The notes under the pieces: generated by a model
Told to the model about the DNA's origin: nothing
What the model saw: only the letters and a program-made list of their open reading frames with translations
The model's database searches: none
Made by a program: the position numbers and the translations under genes
Shown here: in pieces, positions 7,889 through 15,299 of the stretch
How positions within the stretch are numbered: position 1 is the first letter of the stretch
How the letters are laid out: the number at the start of each line of letters is the position of its first letter
Source of the DNA: Flavobacterium palustre
GTDB taxonomy: Bacteria; Bacteroidota; Bacteroidia; Flavobacteriales; Flavobacteriaceae
DNA length: 40,649 nucleotides
Direction of reading: 5' to 3'
Assembly: GCF_014639535.1 (NCBI RefSeq)
Contig: NZ_BMGA01000012.1
Coordinates: forward strand, 384 to 41,032

Positions 7889-7896
7889 TATTTTTG
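7889..7896 (+). promoter_or_regulatory. -7 box TATTTTTG immediately before rlmD, probable leaderless start
   Basis: This is an exact TAnnTTTG match that ends only 4 nt before the rlmD ATG (7901). Transcription would then start at or within a base or two of the ATG. An upstream TTTG (7861-7864) is a possible -33 box with a slightly long 24-nt spacer. Confidence 0.5.
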
Positions 7897-7900
7897 CGCC

Positions 7901-9313
7901 ATGGGTAGAAAAAATACAGACAAAGTTGTCTTTCATCAGATAAAAGTCCTTGATGCGGGTGCAAAAGGCGTTTCGGTAGCAAAGGCTCCCGATGGTAAAG
8001 TAGTGTTTATTCCGAATGTAGTTCCGGGAGATGTGGTGGATGTGCAAACGTTCAAGAAACGCAAGGCTTATTACGAGGGAAAAGCGGTGAAATTTCACGA
8101 ACTTTCAGAACACCGTGTAGATCCTATTTGCGAGCATTTTGGAGTTTGCGGCGGTTGCAAATGGCAAAACATGAACTACGACCAACAGTTGTTTTACAAA
8201 CACAATGAGGTTAAAAACCACCTGCAACGCATTGGAAAAATTGAACTTCCTGAGTTCGAACCGATTTTAGGTTCGGAGAAAAAGTTTTTCTACAGAAATA
8301 AAATGGAATTTTCGTTTTCTAACAGCCGTTGGTTAACCGAAGCTGAAATTGGAAGCACCGAAGATTTAGGTAACAGAAACGCCCTTGGTTTTCACATTCC
8401 AAAAATGTGGGACAAAATTCTGGACATCAAAAAATGCCATTTACAGGAAGATCCCTCCAACGCGATTAGAAATGAAATTCGTGATTTTGCTAATGCAAAT
8501 AATCTGACTTTCTTCAATCCAAGAGAACATTCAGGCTTATTAAGAACAGTGATGTTGCGTACGGCTTCGACTGGTGAAATCATGCTTTTGATTCAATTTT
8601 TTGAAGATGATAAAGCCAACAGAGAATTGTTGTTAGATCACATGTATGCTACATTCCCGCAAATTACTTCGTTGCAATATGTGGTAAACAATAAGGCGAA
8701 TGATACGCTGTATGATCAGGATATTAAATTGTACAAAGGACGCGATTACATCCTGGAAGAAATGGAAGGTTTGAAATTTAGTATTAACGCTAAATCTTTC
8801 TACCAAACCAACTCGGATCAGGCGTACGAATTATATAAAATTACCAGAGATTTTGCCGGATTGACCGGAAACGAAACTGTTTATGATTTATATACCGGAA
8901 CAGGAACTATTGCACAGTTTGTTTCTAAAAAAGCGAAGAAAGTAATTGGTGTAGAAAGCGTTCCTGATGCAATTAAGGATGCTAAAGCCAATGCCGAACG
9001 CAATAACATTACTAATTGTGAGTTTTTTGTTGGGGATATGAAAGTCGTTTTCAACGATGCTTTCATTGCGCAACACGGACAACCCGATGTAATTATCACT
9101 GATCCGCCAAGAGACGGAATGCACAAAGACGTGATTGAACAAATCCTGAAAATTGCTCCTGGAAAAGTAGTTTATGTAAGCTGTAATTCGGCTACACAAG
9201 CCCGTGATTTAGCTTTAATGGATGAGAAATACAAAGTTACCAAAGTGCGTCCTGTAGATATGTTTCCGCAAACGCATCATGTGGAGAATGTGGTGTTGTT
9301 AGAAAGAAGATAA
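7901..9313 (+). CDS. rlmD: 23S rRNA (uracil-C5)-methyltransferase RlmD
   Basis: This 470-residue RumA/TrmA-family enzyme methylates a uridine at C5 in 23S rRNA (U1939 in E. coli) using SAM. A TRAM-type RNA-binding domain occupies about residues 8-65. The [4Fe-4S] ligands are C77, C83 and C86 (CEHFGVCGGC) plus C179. The SAM site is YDLYTGTGT (328-336). DPPR (401-404) and the catalytic nucleophile C428 in VSCN are intact. The start is the only upstream Met, and a -7 box ends 4 nt before it. Two envelope-protein genes (DUF6452, DUF6048) follow on the same strand after a repeat-bearing gap. RlmD is firm; other U5-methyltransferase specificities are the only alternative. Confidence 0.95.
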   Translation: MGRKNTDKVVFHQIKVLDAGAKGVSVAKAPDGKVVFIPNVVPGDVVDVQTFKKRKAYYEGKAVKFHELSEHRVDPICEHFGVCGGCKWQNMNYDQQLFYKHNEVKNHLQRIGKIELPEFEPILGSEKKFFYRNKMEFSFSNSRWLTEAEIGSTEDLGNRNALGFHIPKMWDKILDIKKCHLQEDPSNAIRNEIRDFANANNLTFFNPREHSGLLRTVMLRTASTGEIMLLIQFFEDDKANRELLLDHMYATFPQITSLQYVVNNKANDTLYDQDIKLYKGRDYILEEMEGLKFSINAKSFYQTNSDQAYELYKITRDFAGLTGNETVYDLYTGTGTIAQFVSKKAKKVIGVESVPDAIKDAKANAERNNITNCEFFVGDMKVVFNDAFIAQHGQPDVIITDPPRDGMHKDVIEQILKIAPGKVVYVSCNSATQARDLALMDEKYKVTKVRPVDMFPQTHHVENVVLLERR

Positions 9314-9328
9314 AAATAGTTGGCAGTA

Positions 9329-9395
9329 TTCAAGTAGTAGTAATCAGTATTAACCATACTGAACACTCAAAACTGAATACTGAACACTGAATAAT
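9329..9395. repeat. ACTGAA-type short tandem/inverted repeats
   Basis: The 88-nt gap between rlmD and the DUF6452 gene is mostly degenerate copies of ACTGAA, for example AAACTGAATACTGAACACTG. CAGTATT on the left mirrors AATACTG on the right, so it can fold into a hairpin. The same units recur at 10826-10906. Confidence 0.6.
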
Positions 9396-9401
9396 TATTA
9401 C

Positions 9402-9923
9402 ATGAAGAAAATAATAGTACTCTTATTGATTAGCTGCTTCTCATTCTCCAGCTGTGAGAAAGACGATATTTGTGATGGTAATACCCTTACTACTCCCCGA
9501 TTAGTGATTACATTTTATGACATCAACAACTCTTCGACAGAAAAAAGTGTCACTAATCTAAGCATTATTGCTAATGGAATGGAAGACGGAATTACTTATG
9601 AAGGCAGCACACTAATTAACGGAAGCACTGTGGCTATTCCCTTGAAAACAGATTTAGACACCACAACTTTTCGTTTTATATTAAATTTTGGCAGTAGCAA
9701 TACCGCATTGGTAAACGAAGATATTATTGAGTTCAATTACGGCAGAGAGAATATTTTTGTCTCCCGTGCCTGCGGATTCAAAACTAATTTCATCTTAAAT
9801 ACTACAGACCCAATTGTACACACGGATGCTCCAACAGCTGACTTAAAATGGATACAATATTATGAAGTTGAAAACCGTACTATAGCTAACGAAAATGAAA
9901 CACACCTTAAAATCTATTTTTAG
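9402..9923 (+). CDS. DUF6452 family lipoprotein
   Basis: This 173-residue protein has a lipoprotein signal (MKKIIVLLLISC..FSFSSC), with the modified Cys at about residue 18, followed by CEKDDICDGNT. The pattern C-x4-C, TPRLVITFYD, and a late RACGFKTNF motif matches the flavobacterial DUF6452 family as I know it. The function is unknown; it should sit in the outer or inner membrane facing the periplasm. Its 3' end overlaps the next gene by 29 nt, a strong sign of translational coupling. The rlmD-DUF6452-DUF6048 order appears to be conserved in Flavobacteriaceae (from general knowledge, not checked). Confidence 0.85.
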   Translation: MKKIIVLLLISCFSFSSCEKDDICDGNTLTTPRLVITFYDINNSSTEKSVTNLSIIANGMEDGITYEGSTLINGSTVAIPLKTDLDTTTFRFILNFGSSNTALVNEDIIEFNYGRENIFVSRACGFKTNFILNTTDPIVHTDAPTADLKWIQYYEVENRTIANENETHLKIYF

Positions 9924-10719
9924 TAGCTTACTTCTTCTGTCCTTGCTTTTTGCAAATGCACAAGACACCAAAGCACCAAAGCCGGCAAAAGACAGCATTT
10001 CAACCGGATTGATTTCTGCTAAAACTGCTGTAGCTGTGAAACCAACTGCAAAAACCGATACTATTGCCGCTCCTGCAGTAAAAAAAGACCGTTACGGAAT
10101 ACGTCTTGGAGTTGATTTGTTCAAATTAAGTCGTTCTTTTTATGACAAAGACTATAAAGGAATAGAATTAGTAGGTGATTATCGTTGGGATAAGAAACAC
10201 TATATCGCTGCCGAAGTAGGAAACGAAAATAAAACCACCGATGATGCCCGACTGAATTTCACCACTAAAGGTTCTTATTTAAAAGTTGGTTTTGATTATA
10301 ACGGTTATGAAAACTGGCTGGATATGGAAAACATTATTTCAATAGGTTTGCGCTACGGTTTTAGTACTTTCAACCAACAATTGAATACTTTTAAAATTTA
10401 CAATCCGAATCAATATTTTGAGGAAATTCCATCTTTAACTTCGGGACAAAAATACAATGGTTTAACGGCAAGCTGGATTGAAGTGGTAGCTGGAATGAAA
10501 GCCAAAGTATTCGATAATGTGTTTGTAGGTTTCAGTCTTCGATTGAATCGATTAATTACAAACAAACAACCTGAAAATTTCGAAAACCTCTATATTCCGG
10601 GTTTTAACCGAACTTACAACGGCGATTTTGGAGTAGGTTTCAATTACACAATAACTTATTTTGTTCCTATCTTCAAAAAAGTAGTAAAACCAACTGAGAA
10701 AAAAACAGAGAAAAAGTAG
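9895..10719 (+). CDS. DUF6048 family outer-membrane protein candidate
   Basis: This 274-residue protein starts with a signal peptide (about residues 1-22, cut after FANAQ). A low-complexity Ala/Lys/Thr/Pro linker (about 23-70) follows. The rest has alternating beta-strands rich in Tyr, Phe and Gly (YGIRLGVDLFKLS, GIELVGDYRWD, VGFNYTITYFVP), like an outer-membrane beta-barrel. The basic C-terminal tail (KKVVKPTEKKTEKK) is unusual for a barrel end. It matches DUF6048 in my memory. Its ATG lies inside the DUF6452 gene, 29 nt before that stop, so the two products are probably made together and may form one envelope complex. Confidence 0.83.
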   Translation: MKHTLKSIFSSLLLLSLLFANAQDTKAPKPAKDSISTGLISAKTAVAVKPTAKTDTIAAPAVKKDRYGIRLGVDLFKLSRSFYDKDYKGIELVGDYRWDKKHYIAAEVGNENKTTDDARLNFTTKGSYLKVGFDYNGYENWLDMENIISIGLRYGFSTFNQQLNTFKIYNPNQYFEEIPSLTSGQKYNGLTASWIEVVAGMKAKVFDNVFVGFSLRLNRLITNKQPENFENLYIPGFNRTYNGDFGVGFNYTITYFVPIFKKVVKPTEKKTEKK

Positions 10720-10763
10720 TTTTCAGTCTTCAGAAAACAGAAAGCCAGACTTAGTGTAAAAAT

Positions 10764-10811
10764 AAAAACCGCAAATTCACAGATTATATAATTTGTGAAT
10801 TTGCGGTTTTT
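10764..10811. terminator. Bidirectional terminator after the DUF6048 gene
   Basis: A perfect 18-bp stem (10764-10781 with 10794-10811; core ACCGCAAATTCACA) has a 12-nt AT loop, with A-run and T-run flanks. It serves the plus-strand DUF6048 transcript and could serve the minus-strand small membrane gene at 10909. Confidence 0.85.
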
Positions 10812-10825
10812 CGTTATGTCGATAT

Positions 10826-10906
10826 TTCTGAAAACTGAAAACTGTTTTCTGCTTTCTACTTTCTACTTTCTGACCACTGCTTTCTGCAGACTGAACACTG
10901 AACACT
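10826..10906. repeat. CTGAAAA/TTTCTACT/ACTGAACA repeat block
   Basis: Tandem degenerate units (ctgaaaactgaaaactg, tttctactttctacttt, actgaacactgaacact) fill the gap down to the stop of the minus-strand gene at 10909. A segment at 10724-10744 is roughly the reverse complement of part of this block, so the units bracket the terminator hairpin. Confidence 0.6.
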
Positions 10907-10908
10907 AA

Positions 10909-11145
10909 TCAACCAATTTCCCTAATTCCTTTTAAAAAAATCCATTTCATAAATAATTTTTCACCGTCCTTGGTTTTGACAGCAAGGAATTTCGGTCCTA
11001 TCAAAGTGGCTATAACAAAGGCTGTAATTGGAATCCAATAACCTGTTAAACCCGAATATCGTTCCACTAAATAACGGAACAATACAAATAAAATAGCAAA
11101 ACACCCCAGCTGGTATAAAAATGCTCTCAATTGTAATTTTGTCAT
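10909..11145 (-). CDS. Small two-TM membrane protein of unknown function
   Basis: This 78-residue protein has two hydrophobic helices (about 9-26 and 34-54), with a basic segment after the second (KFLAVKTKDGEKLFMK). It has no signal peptide or known motif and probably sits in the inner membrane. It follows the THUMP methyltransferase gene on the same strand after a 76-nt gap, so it may be co-transcribed. Its coding pattern and size fit a conserved small flavobacterial gene, but I do not recognise a named family. Confidence 0.72.
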   Translation of the reverse strand: MTKLQLRAFLYQLGCFAILFVLFRYLVERYSGLTGYWIPITAFVIATLIGPKFLAVKTKDGEKLFMKWIFLKGIREIG

Positions 11146-11221
11146 GATTTTTTAGTTTATGCTTTGGAGTTTGTTACTCCTAACCTCTATTTTATATTTT
11201 CTATTTTCTGAAATCTGCCTA

Positions 11222-12385
11222 CTAATTTCTCTCCTGAAACTTTGTTCTCTTGCTTCCTTCGTACATTTCGTATTTTACCAAACGGGCTTCCAATCCGGCG
11301 TTGAATAATTTGATTTTTCGTGATGGTCGCAGACCCACAAATTTCAATGCTTCCAGATTTCCTGTGATAAACCAGGCATTGGTTCCCGGATAACTTTGCT
11401 TTAAGGTATCACCAATATTTTTATAAAATTCCTCCATGTGAATATCCAAACGCTCATCATAAGGCGGATTAAACACAATATGCAATTTCCCTTCCGATGT
11501 TTTTTCGGTGTCAAAGAAATTATTGCCTTCAATACTCACATATTCTTCCAGATTTGCATTTCGGATATTTTCTTTCGCCTTACTTACTGCCGATGGTGCT
11601 TTGTCATAACCTTTAATCGTATGATGAAACTCACGCACCTTTCCAAGCAAACTGTCGGTAATTTTGTCAAACAAATCATTATCCCAGTCTTTCCATTTTT
11701 CGAAAGCAAATTCTTTACGGTTAATGTTTGCCGGAATATTGCAGGCAATCATCGCTGCTTCTGCTAAAAATGTTCCCGAACCACACATTGGATCTAAGAA
11801 ATCCGTTTGTCCGTCCCAACCCGAAAGCAACAAAATTCCCGCTGCCAAAACCTCGTTTATCGGAGCGATGTTAGTCGAACTTCGATATCCTCTTTGATTC
11901 AACGGTTTACCAGAAGTATCTAAGGCAACCGAAACCTGGTCTTTATCAATATGAATGTTAATACGTAAATCGGGATGAACCTTATCAATACTTGGACGTT
12001 GTCCGGTTCTTTCTCTAAATTGATCCACAATGGCATCTTTACATTTTTGAGAAATAAATTCGGAGTGAGTAAAATATTCTGAATGTGCTGTGGTATCAAT
12101 CACAAAAGTCTGATTGGCATTGATAAACTTAGACCAGTTTACTCCTGAAATACCTTTGTACAAGGCTTTTTCGTTATTAGCTCTGAAAGAATAAATAGGT
12201 TTTAGGATTTTTAAAGCGGTACGCAAAGACAAATTGGCTTTGTACATAAACCCTTTGTCTCCCTTAAAACTTACCATTCTTACCCCCTGTTCTACATCTT
12301 GTGCGCCTAAATTTCTCAATTCGGCAGCTAATATTTCTTCAAAACCAAAAAAGGTTTTGGCTATCATCTTAAAATTTTCTTCCAT
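11222..12385 (-). CDS. THUMP-domain class I SAM RNA methyltransferase (RlmL N-domain/YpsC-like)
   Basis: This 387-residue protein has an N-terminal ferredoxin-like/THUMP RNA-binding module (about 5-160) and a Rossmann methyltransferase domain with DPMCGSGTF (198-206) and the N6/N2-type catalytic loop NPPY (306-309). This is the layout of the family that makes m2G in rRNA, such as the N-terminal half of E. coli RlmL (G2445). It lacks the fused C-terminal RlmK half. It likely methylates 23S rRNA at a guanine N2; the exact base is inferred. The start at 12385 gives MEENFKMIAKTFFGFEEIL; M7 is a possible alternative start. Confidence 0.9.
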   Translation of the reverse strand: MEENFKMIAKTFFGFEEILAAELRNLGAQDVEQGVRMVSFKGDKGFMYKANLSLRTALKILKPIYSFRANNEKALYKGISGVNWSKFINANQTFVIDTTAHSEYFTHSEFISQKCKDAIVDQFRERTGQRPSIDKVHPDLRINIHIDKDQVSVALDTSGKPLNQRGYRSSTNIAPINEVLAAGILLLSGWDGQTDFLDPMCGSGTFLAEAAMIACNIPANINRKEFAFEKWKDWDNDLFDKITDSLLGKVREFHHTIKGYDKAPSAVSKAKENIRNANLEEYVSIEGNNFFDTEKTSEGKLHIVFNPPYDERLDIHMEEFYKNIGDTLKQSYPGTNAWFITGNLEALKFVGLRPSRKIKLFNAGLEARLVKYEMYEGSKRTKFQERN

Positions 12386-12473
12386 TTCTCATTTTAAATT
12401 CCAATAATTAAATTGCTTTCCCTATTCGCTACCGCTTGAGTCCAAATTCTAAACGACCTGAAATAGTATATTT

Positions 12474-12498
12474 CCGCAAAAATACACTAAATTTGCGG
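12474..12498. promoter_or_regulatory. CCGCAAA/TTTGCGG inverted repeat overlapping the -7 box
   Basis: Arms 12474-12480 and 12492-12498 flank 11 nt, and the right arm includes the last bases of the -7 box at 12488-12495. It lies before the methyltransferase-ZIP operon and could be an operator. No regulator is identified. Confidence 0.4.
12488..12495 (+). promoter_or_regulatory. -7 box TAAATTTG for the methyltransferase-ZIP operon
   Basis: This is an exact TAnnTTTG match 27 nt upstream of the ATG at 12523. It lies within the CCGCAAA/TTTGCGG inverted repeat. Confidence 0.5.
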
Positions 12499-12522
12499 GA
12501 TAGAATTAATTGAACAACATAA

Positions 12523-13287
12523 ATGTCCGCAGCACAAAAAACAACTATACCCAATCAGGATCAACAAAACGAAACATGGTTTAGCTCTTGGTTTGACACT
12601 CCCTATTATCACATTCTTTACAAAGAACGCAATGACAAAGAAGCACAGCTTTTCATGGATAATTTAACTCATTATTTAAATCTTCCTGAAAATGCTAAAG
12701 TCCTTGATTTGGCCTGTGGCAAAGGTCGTCATGCTATTTATTTGAACCAATTAGGTTTTGATGTTATTGGTGCCGATTTATCCGAAAATAGCATAGCCGA
12801 AGCCAGCGCTTATTCAAATGAAACTTTGCATTTTAAAGTACACGATATGCGTGAGCCTTTCGAAGAAAAGTACGACGCCATCTTTAATTTGTTTACCAGT
12901 TTTGGTTATTTCGAAAATGACGATGATAATCTCACTACGCTGAAGGCTATTAAAAACAGTTTGTCTGATTATGGTTTTGCCGTAATTGATTTTATGAATG
13001 TCAATCAGGTAATCGAAACATTGGTTCCCGAAGAAGTTAAAACCGTGGATGGAATCGATTTCCACCTGAAACGCTATGTAGCCGACGGTCATATTTTTAA
13101 AGAAATTGATTTTGAAGACCAGGGGCAAAAATTCCATTTCACCGAAAAAGTAAAAGCCCTGACTTTACAGGATTTTGAAACCATGATGGAAGAAGCTGGA
13201 ATTTATCTTTTGGACATTTTTGGCGATTACAAACTGAAAAAATTCCATAAGACCGAAAGCGAACGACTTATCCTTATTTTTAAATAA
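12523..13287 (+). CDS. Class I SAM-dependent methyltransferase
   Basis: This 254-residue single-domain enzyme has motif I VLDLACGKGRHA (about 60-71), GADLS as motif II (about 85-89) and a continuous Rossmann pattern to about residue 160, then a C-terminal beta cap. It should transfer a methyl group from SAM to a small molecule or other substrate in the cytoplasm; the substrate is not predictable. The last base of its TAA is the first base of the ATG of the ZIP transporter (TAATG), so the two are translationally coupled. The promoter has an inverted repeat that may be metal-responsive, but this is speculative. Confidence 0.88.
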   Translation: MSAAQKTTIPNQDQQNETWFSSWFDTPYYHILYKERNDKEAQLFMDNLTHYLNLPENAKVLDLACGKGRHAIYLNQLGFDVIGADLSENSIAEASAYSNETLHFKVHDMREPFEEKYDAIFNLFTSFGYFENDDDNLTTLKAIKNSLSDYGFAVIDFMNVNQVIETLVPEEVKTVDGIDFHLKRYVADGHIFKEIDFEDQGQKFHFTEKVKALTLQDFETMMEEAGIYLLDIFGDYKLKKFHKTESERLILIFK

Positions 13288-13982
13288 TGAATTACCTCTT
13301 ACCCTTACTTTCTGTACTCTTAGGCTACCTGATTGCATTGGTTTTAAAGCCAAAAAAGAAAACCAATCTAAAGTTGCTGTTGGCTTTCAGCGGTTCGTTT
13401 TTACTTTCTTTGACGGTAATGCATCTATTGCCTGAAATCTACGAAAGTCACGAACATACTATGGGTGAAAGTCATGAGCACAATGCGGGAATTTTTATCA
13501 TGCTGGGGATTTTGTTCCAAATTATTCTGGAATTTTTCTCTAAAGGTGCCGAACACGGGCACGTTCACGGACACCCAAATATGTCGCATATTCCGTGGTT
13601 ATTGTTCATCAGTCTTTGTATTCACGCGTTTCTGGAAGGATTTCCTGTGGGACACAATCATGATAATTTAGCGTTGGGAATTGCCATTCATCACCTTCCT
13701 ATTGCGATTATTCTGACCACATTTTTCATCAATTCGCATCTGAACAAACAGGCTATTTTTGCCTTCATGCTTACTTTTGCAGTAATGACACCACTGGGAA
13801 CCTTCGCTTCTGATTATCTAACGGGATTAAATGAATACCACAGCGAAATTACAGCTATCGTTATCGGGATATTATTCCATATTTCTTCGACAATTATTTT
13901 CGAAAGCAGCGAAGGACACAAATTTAATGTTGCCAAAGTTTCGATGATTGTTTTAGGAATTGCGCTGGCTTATTTTTTATAG
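13287..13982 (+). CDS. ZIP-family divalent metal transporter
   Basis: This 231-residue polytopic protein has about eight hydrophobic helices. Two His-rich cytoplasmic or loop stretches are visible (HEHTMGESHEH near 51-64 and GHVHGHPN near 88-97). The ZIP metal-path signature is present: HAFLEGFPVGHNH and GIAIHHLPIAI in consecutive helices. It should import zinc (or iron or manganese) across the inner membrane. It is slightly shorter than typical ZIP proteins but has both signature helices. The start overlaps the methyltransferase stop by one base (TAATG). After the stop comes the REP-like element at 14003-14133, with no ordinary T-run terminator. Confidence 0.9.
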   Translation: MNYLLPLLSVLLGYLIALVLKPKKKTNLKLLLAFSGSFLLSLTVMHLLPEIYESHEHTMGESHEHNAGIFIMLGILFQIILEFFSKGAEHGHVHGHPNMSHIPWLLFISLCIHAFLEGFPVGHNHDNLALGIAIHHLPIAIILTTFFINSHLNKQAIFAFMLTFAVMTPLGTFASDYLTGLNEYHSEITAIVIGILFHISSTIIFESSEGHKFNVAKVSMIVLGIALAYFL

Positions 13983-14002
13983 ATTAAAATATTTTCTTTT
14001 TA

Positions 14003-14133
14003 AATTGCCTCCAGCTTTAGCTGGAGTAATAAAATTAGCAAAACATGATAAGGCTTTAGCTAAAAAGAATAATTTCGGCTAAAGCCAATTTAGAAACTCA
14101 TTTATTTTTCTCCAGCTAAAGCTGGAGGCAATT
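14003..14133. repeat. REP/BIME-like element: two 24-bp inverted palindromic arms
   Basis: Arms 14003-14026 and 14110-14133 are perfect 24-bp inverted copies around CCTCCAGCTTTAGCTGGAG, and each arm is itself a hairpin. Inside lies a second nested pair, GGCTTTAGC (14052-14060) and GCTAAAGCC (14078-14086). The structure resembles bacterial interspersed mosaic elements mobilised by RAYT/TnpA-REP transposases. No such transposase is in the window. It may also serve as the terminator of the ZIP gene. Confidence 0.7.
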
Positions 14134-14162
14134 CAGAAATGAAATTTAAAAACAAAAAAACA

Positions 14163-14978
14163 ATGACCTTCATAAAAACCACCGAACAATCCTCAAAATA
14201 CGAACATTTAGAAAAAATGTCGGTTACTGAATTATTGACCAATATCAATAACGAAGACAAAACCGTTCCGCTTGCTGTGGAAAAAGCATTGCCTCAGATA
14301 GAAAATTTGGTTGACCAAATTGTTTCTAAAATGAAACTGGGCGGACGTTTGTTTTACATTGGCGCCGGAACTTCAGGACGTTTAGGTGTAGTAGATGCTT
14401 CGGAATGTCCTCCTACTTTTGGAGTTCCTTTCGATTTGGTTGTGGGAATAATAGCCGGAGGCGACAAAGCCATTCGCAAAGCGGTGGAAAACGCCGAAGA
14501 CAATGCAACTCAGGCCTGGATTGATTTACAGGAATTCAATATTAACGAAAATGATGTAGTGGTAGGAATTGCCGCTTCAGGAACAACACCTTATGTTATT
14601 GGCGGATTAGAAGAATGTAATAAAAACAATATTATCACGGGAAGTATTTCCTGCAACGCGGCGAGTCCGCTTTCGCAAACGGCACAATTCCCTATTGATG
14701 TGGTTGTAGGTCCTGAGTTTATTACCGGAAGTTCGAGAATGAAAGCCGGAACAGCTCAAAAACTGGTTTTGAACATGATTTCGACTGCCACAATGATTCA
14801 GCTAGGAAAAGTAAAAGGCAACAAAATGGTCGATATGCAATTGAGCAACAACAAACTGGTTGACCGCGGAACCAAAATGATTATGGGTGAAATTCCTGTA
14901 AGTTACGAGGAAGCCTCTCAATTATTGAAAGAACACGGCAGCGTGCGTAAAGCAGTTGATTTTTATAATTCGAAATAG
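14163..14978 (+). CDS. murQ: N-acetylmuramic acid 6-phosphate etherase MurQ
   Basis: This enzyme cleaves the lactyl ether of MurNAc-6-P to GlcNAc-6-P and D-lactate in peptidoglycan recycling. From the ATG at 14163 it has 271 residues with the SIS-domain signature GAGTSGRLG (67-75) followed by ASECPPTFG with the catalytic Glu at E81. I prefer 14163 (MTFIKTTEQSSKYEH) to the in-frame ATG at 14139, because 14139 is only 5 nt past the REP-like arm, while TTEQS is the usual family N-terminus. Other recycling genes (MurNAc kinase, transporter) are not in the window. A small DUF6095 gene follows. Confidence 0.93.
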   Translation: MTFIKTTEQSSKYEHLEKMSVTELLTNINNEDKTVPLAVEKALPQIENLVDQIVSKMKLGGRLFYIGAGTSGRLGVVDASECPPTFGVPFDLVVGIIAGGDKAIRKAVENAEDNATQAWIDLQEFNINENDVVVGIAASGTTPYVIGGLEECNKNNIITGSISCNAASPLSQTAQFPIDVVVGPEFITGSSRMKAGTAQKLVLNMISTATMIQLGKVKGNKMVDMQLSNNKLVDRGTKMIMGEIPVSYEEASQLLKEHGSVRKAVDFYNSK

Positions 14979-15025
14979 TTCTTAGTAATTAGTCTTTGAC
15001 TTGAAAAATATTACAACTAATAAAA

Positions 15026-15061
15026 CTTAGTGTGCTTTGCGAAAGCTTTGTGCTCTTTGCG
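15026..15061. repeat. CTTTGTG-type direct repeat before the DUF6095 gene
   Basis: CTTAGTGTGCTTTGCG (15026-15041) and CTTTGTGCTCTTTGCG (15046-15061) are two near copies with a 20-bp period, immediately upstream of the DUF6095 gene. They look like a widely dispersed flavobacterial intergenic repeat (from memory). Confidence 0.55.
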
Positions 15062-15077
15062 GTTAAATAAAAAAAAC

Positions 15078-15299
15078 ATGGCTACAAACAAAGAATTATT
15101 ATCAAAAGGTGTAAAATACTTAGCAGGCGCTTTGCCTTTGCTTTTTATAGGACCATCATTCATTCACAATGCTTTTATGAACCAGCAAAATGTGTGGCAT
15201 TATCTGGTTTTAGGATTCGGAATAGCATTTTGTATTACTGCAGTAATTTTAGCTTTTAAAGGCTTACAATTCATGATGAAAGCTTTATTTAACGATTAA
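15078..15299 (+). CDS. DUF6095 family small membrane protein
   Basis: I place the start at 15078 (MATNKELLSKGVKYLAG) rather than at the in-frame ATG of 15030, whose extra residues come from the CTTTGTG repeat. The 73-residue protein has two TM helices (about 11-31 and 41-62). It matches DUF6095 as I know it. Function is unknown; inner membrane is likely. The stop codon touches the start codon of the pentapeptide-repeat gene, so the two are an operon. Confidence 0.85.
   Translation: MATNKELLSKGVKYLAGALPLLFIGPSFIHNAFMNQQNVWHYLVLGFGIAFCITAVILAFKGLQFMMKALFND

Noticed and set aside
7737-7900. Riboswitch or structured leader before rlmD
   Set aside because: The gap shows no consistent stem pattern, and the -7 box lies almost on the ATG, leaving no room for a leader.
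8881-9199. Minus-strand frames within rlmD
   Set aside because: They oppose the SAM-binding and catalytic region of rlmD, and no motif is seen.
11438-11897. Plus-strand open frames inside the THUMP methyltransferase gene
   Set aside because: They are antisense to a full-length enzyme with all motifs, have no promoter, and show no known domain.
14139-14162. Earlier ATG for murQ at 14139
   Set aside because: It is 5 nt after the BIME arm and adds eight Lys-rich residues not expected in MurQ. The ATG at 14163 fits the family start better.
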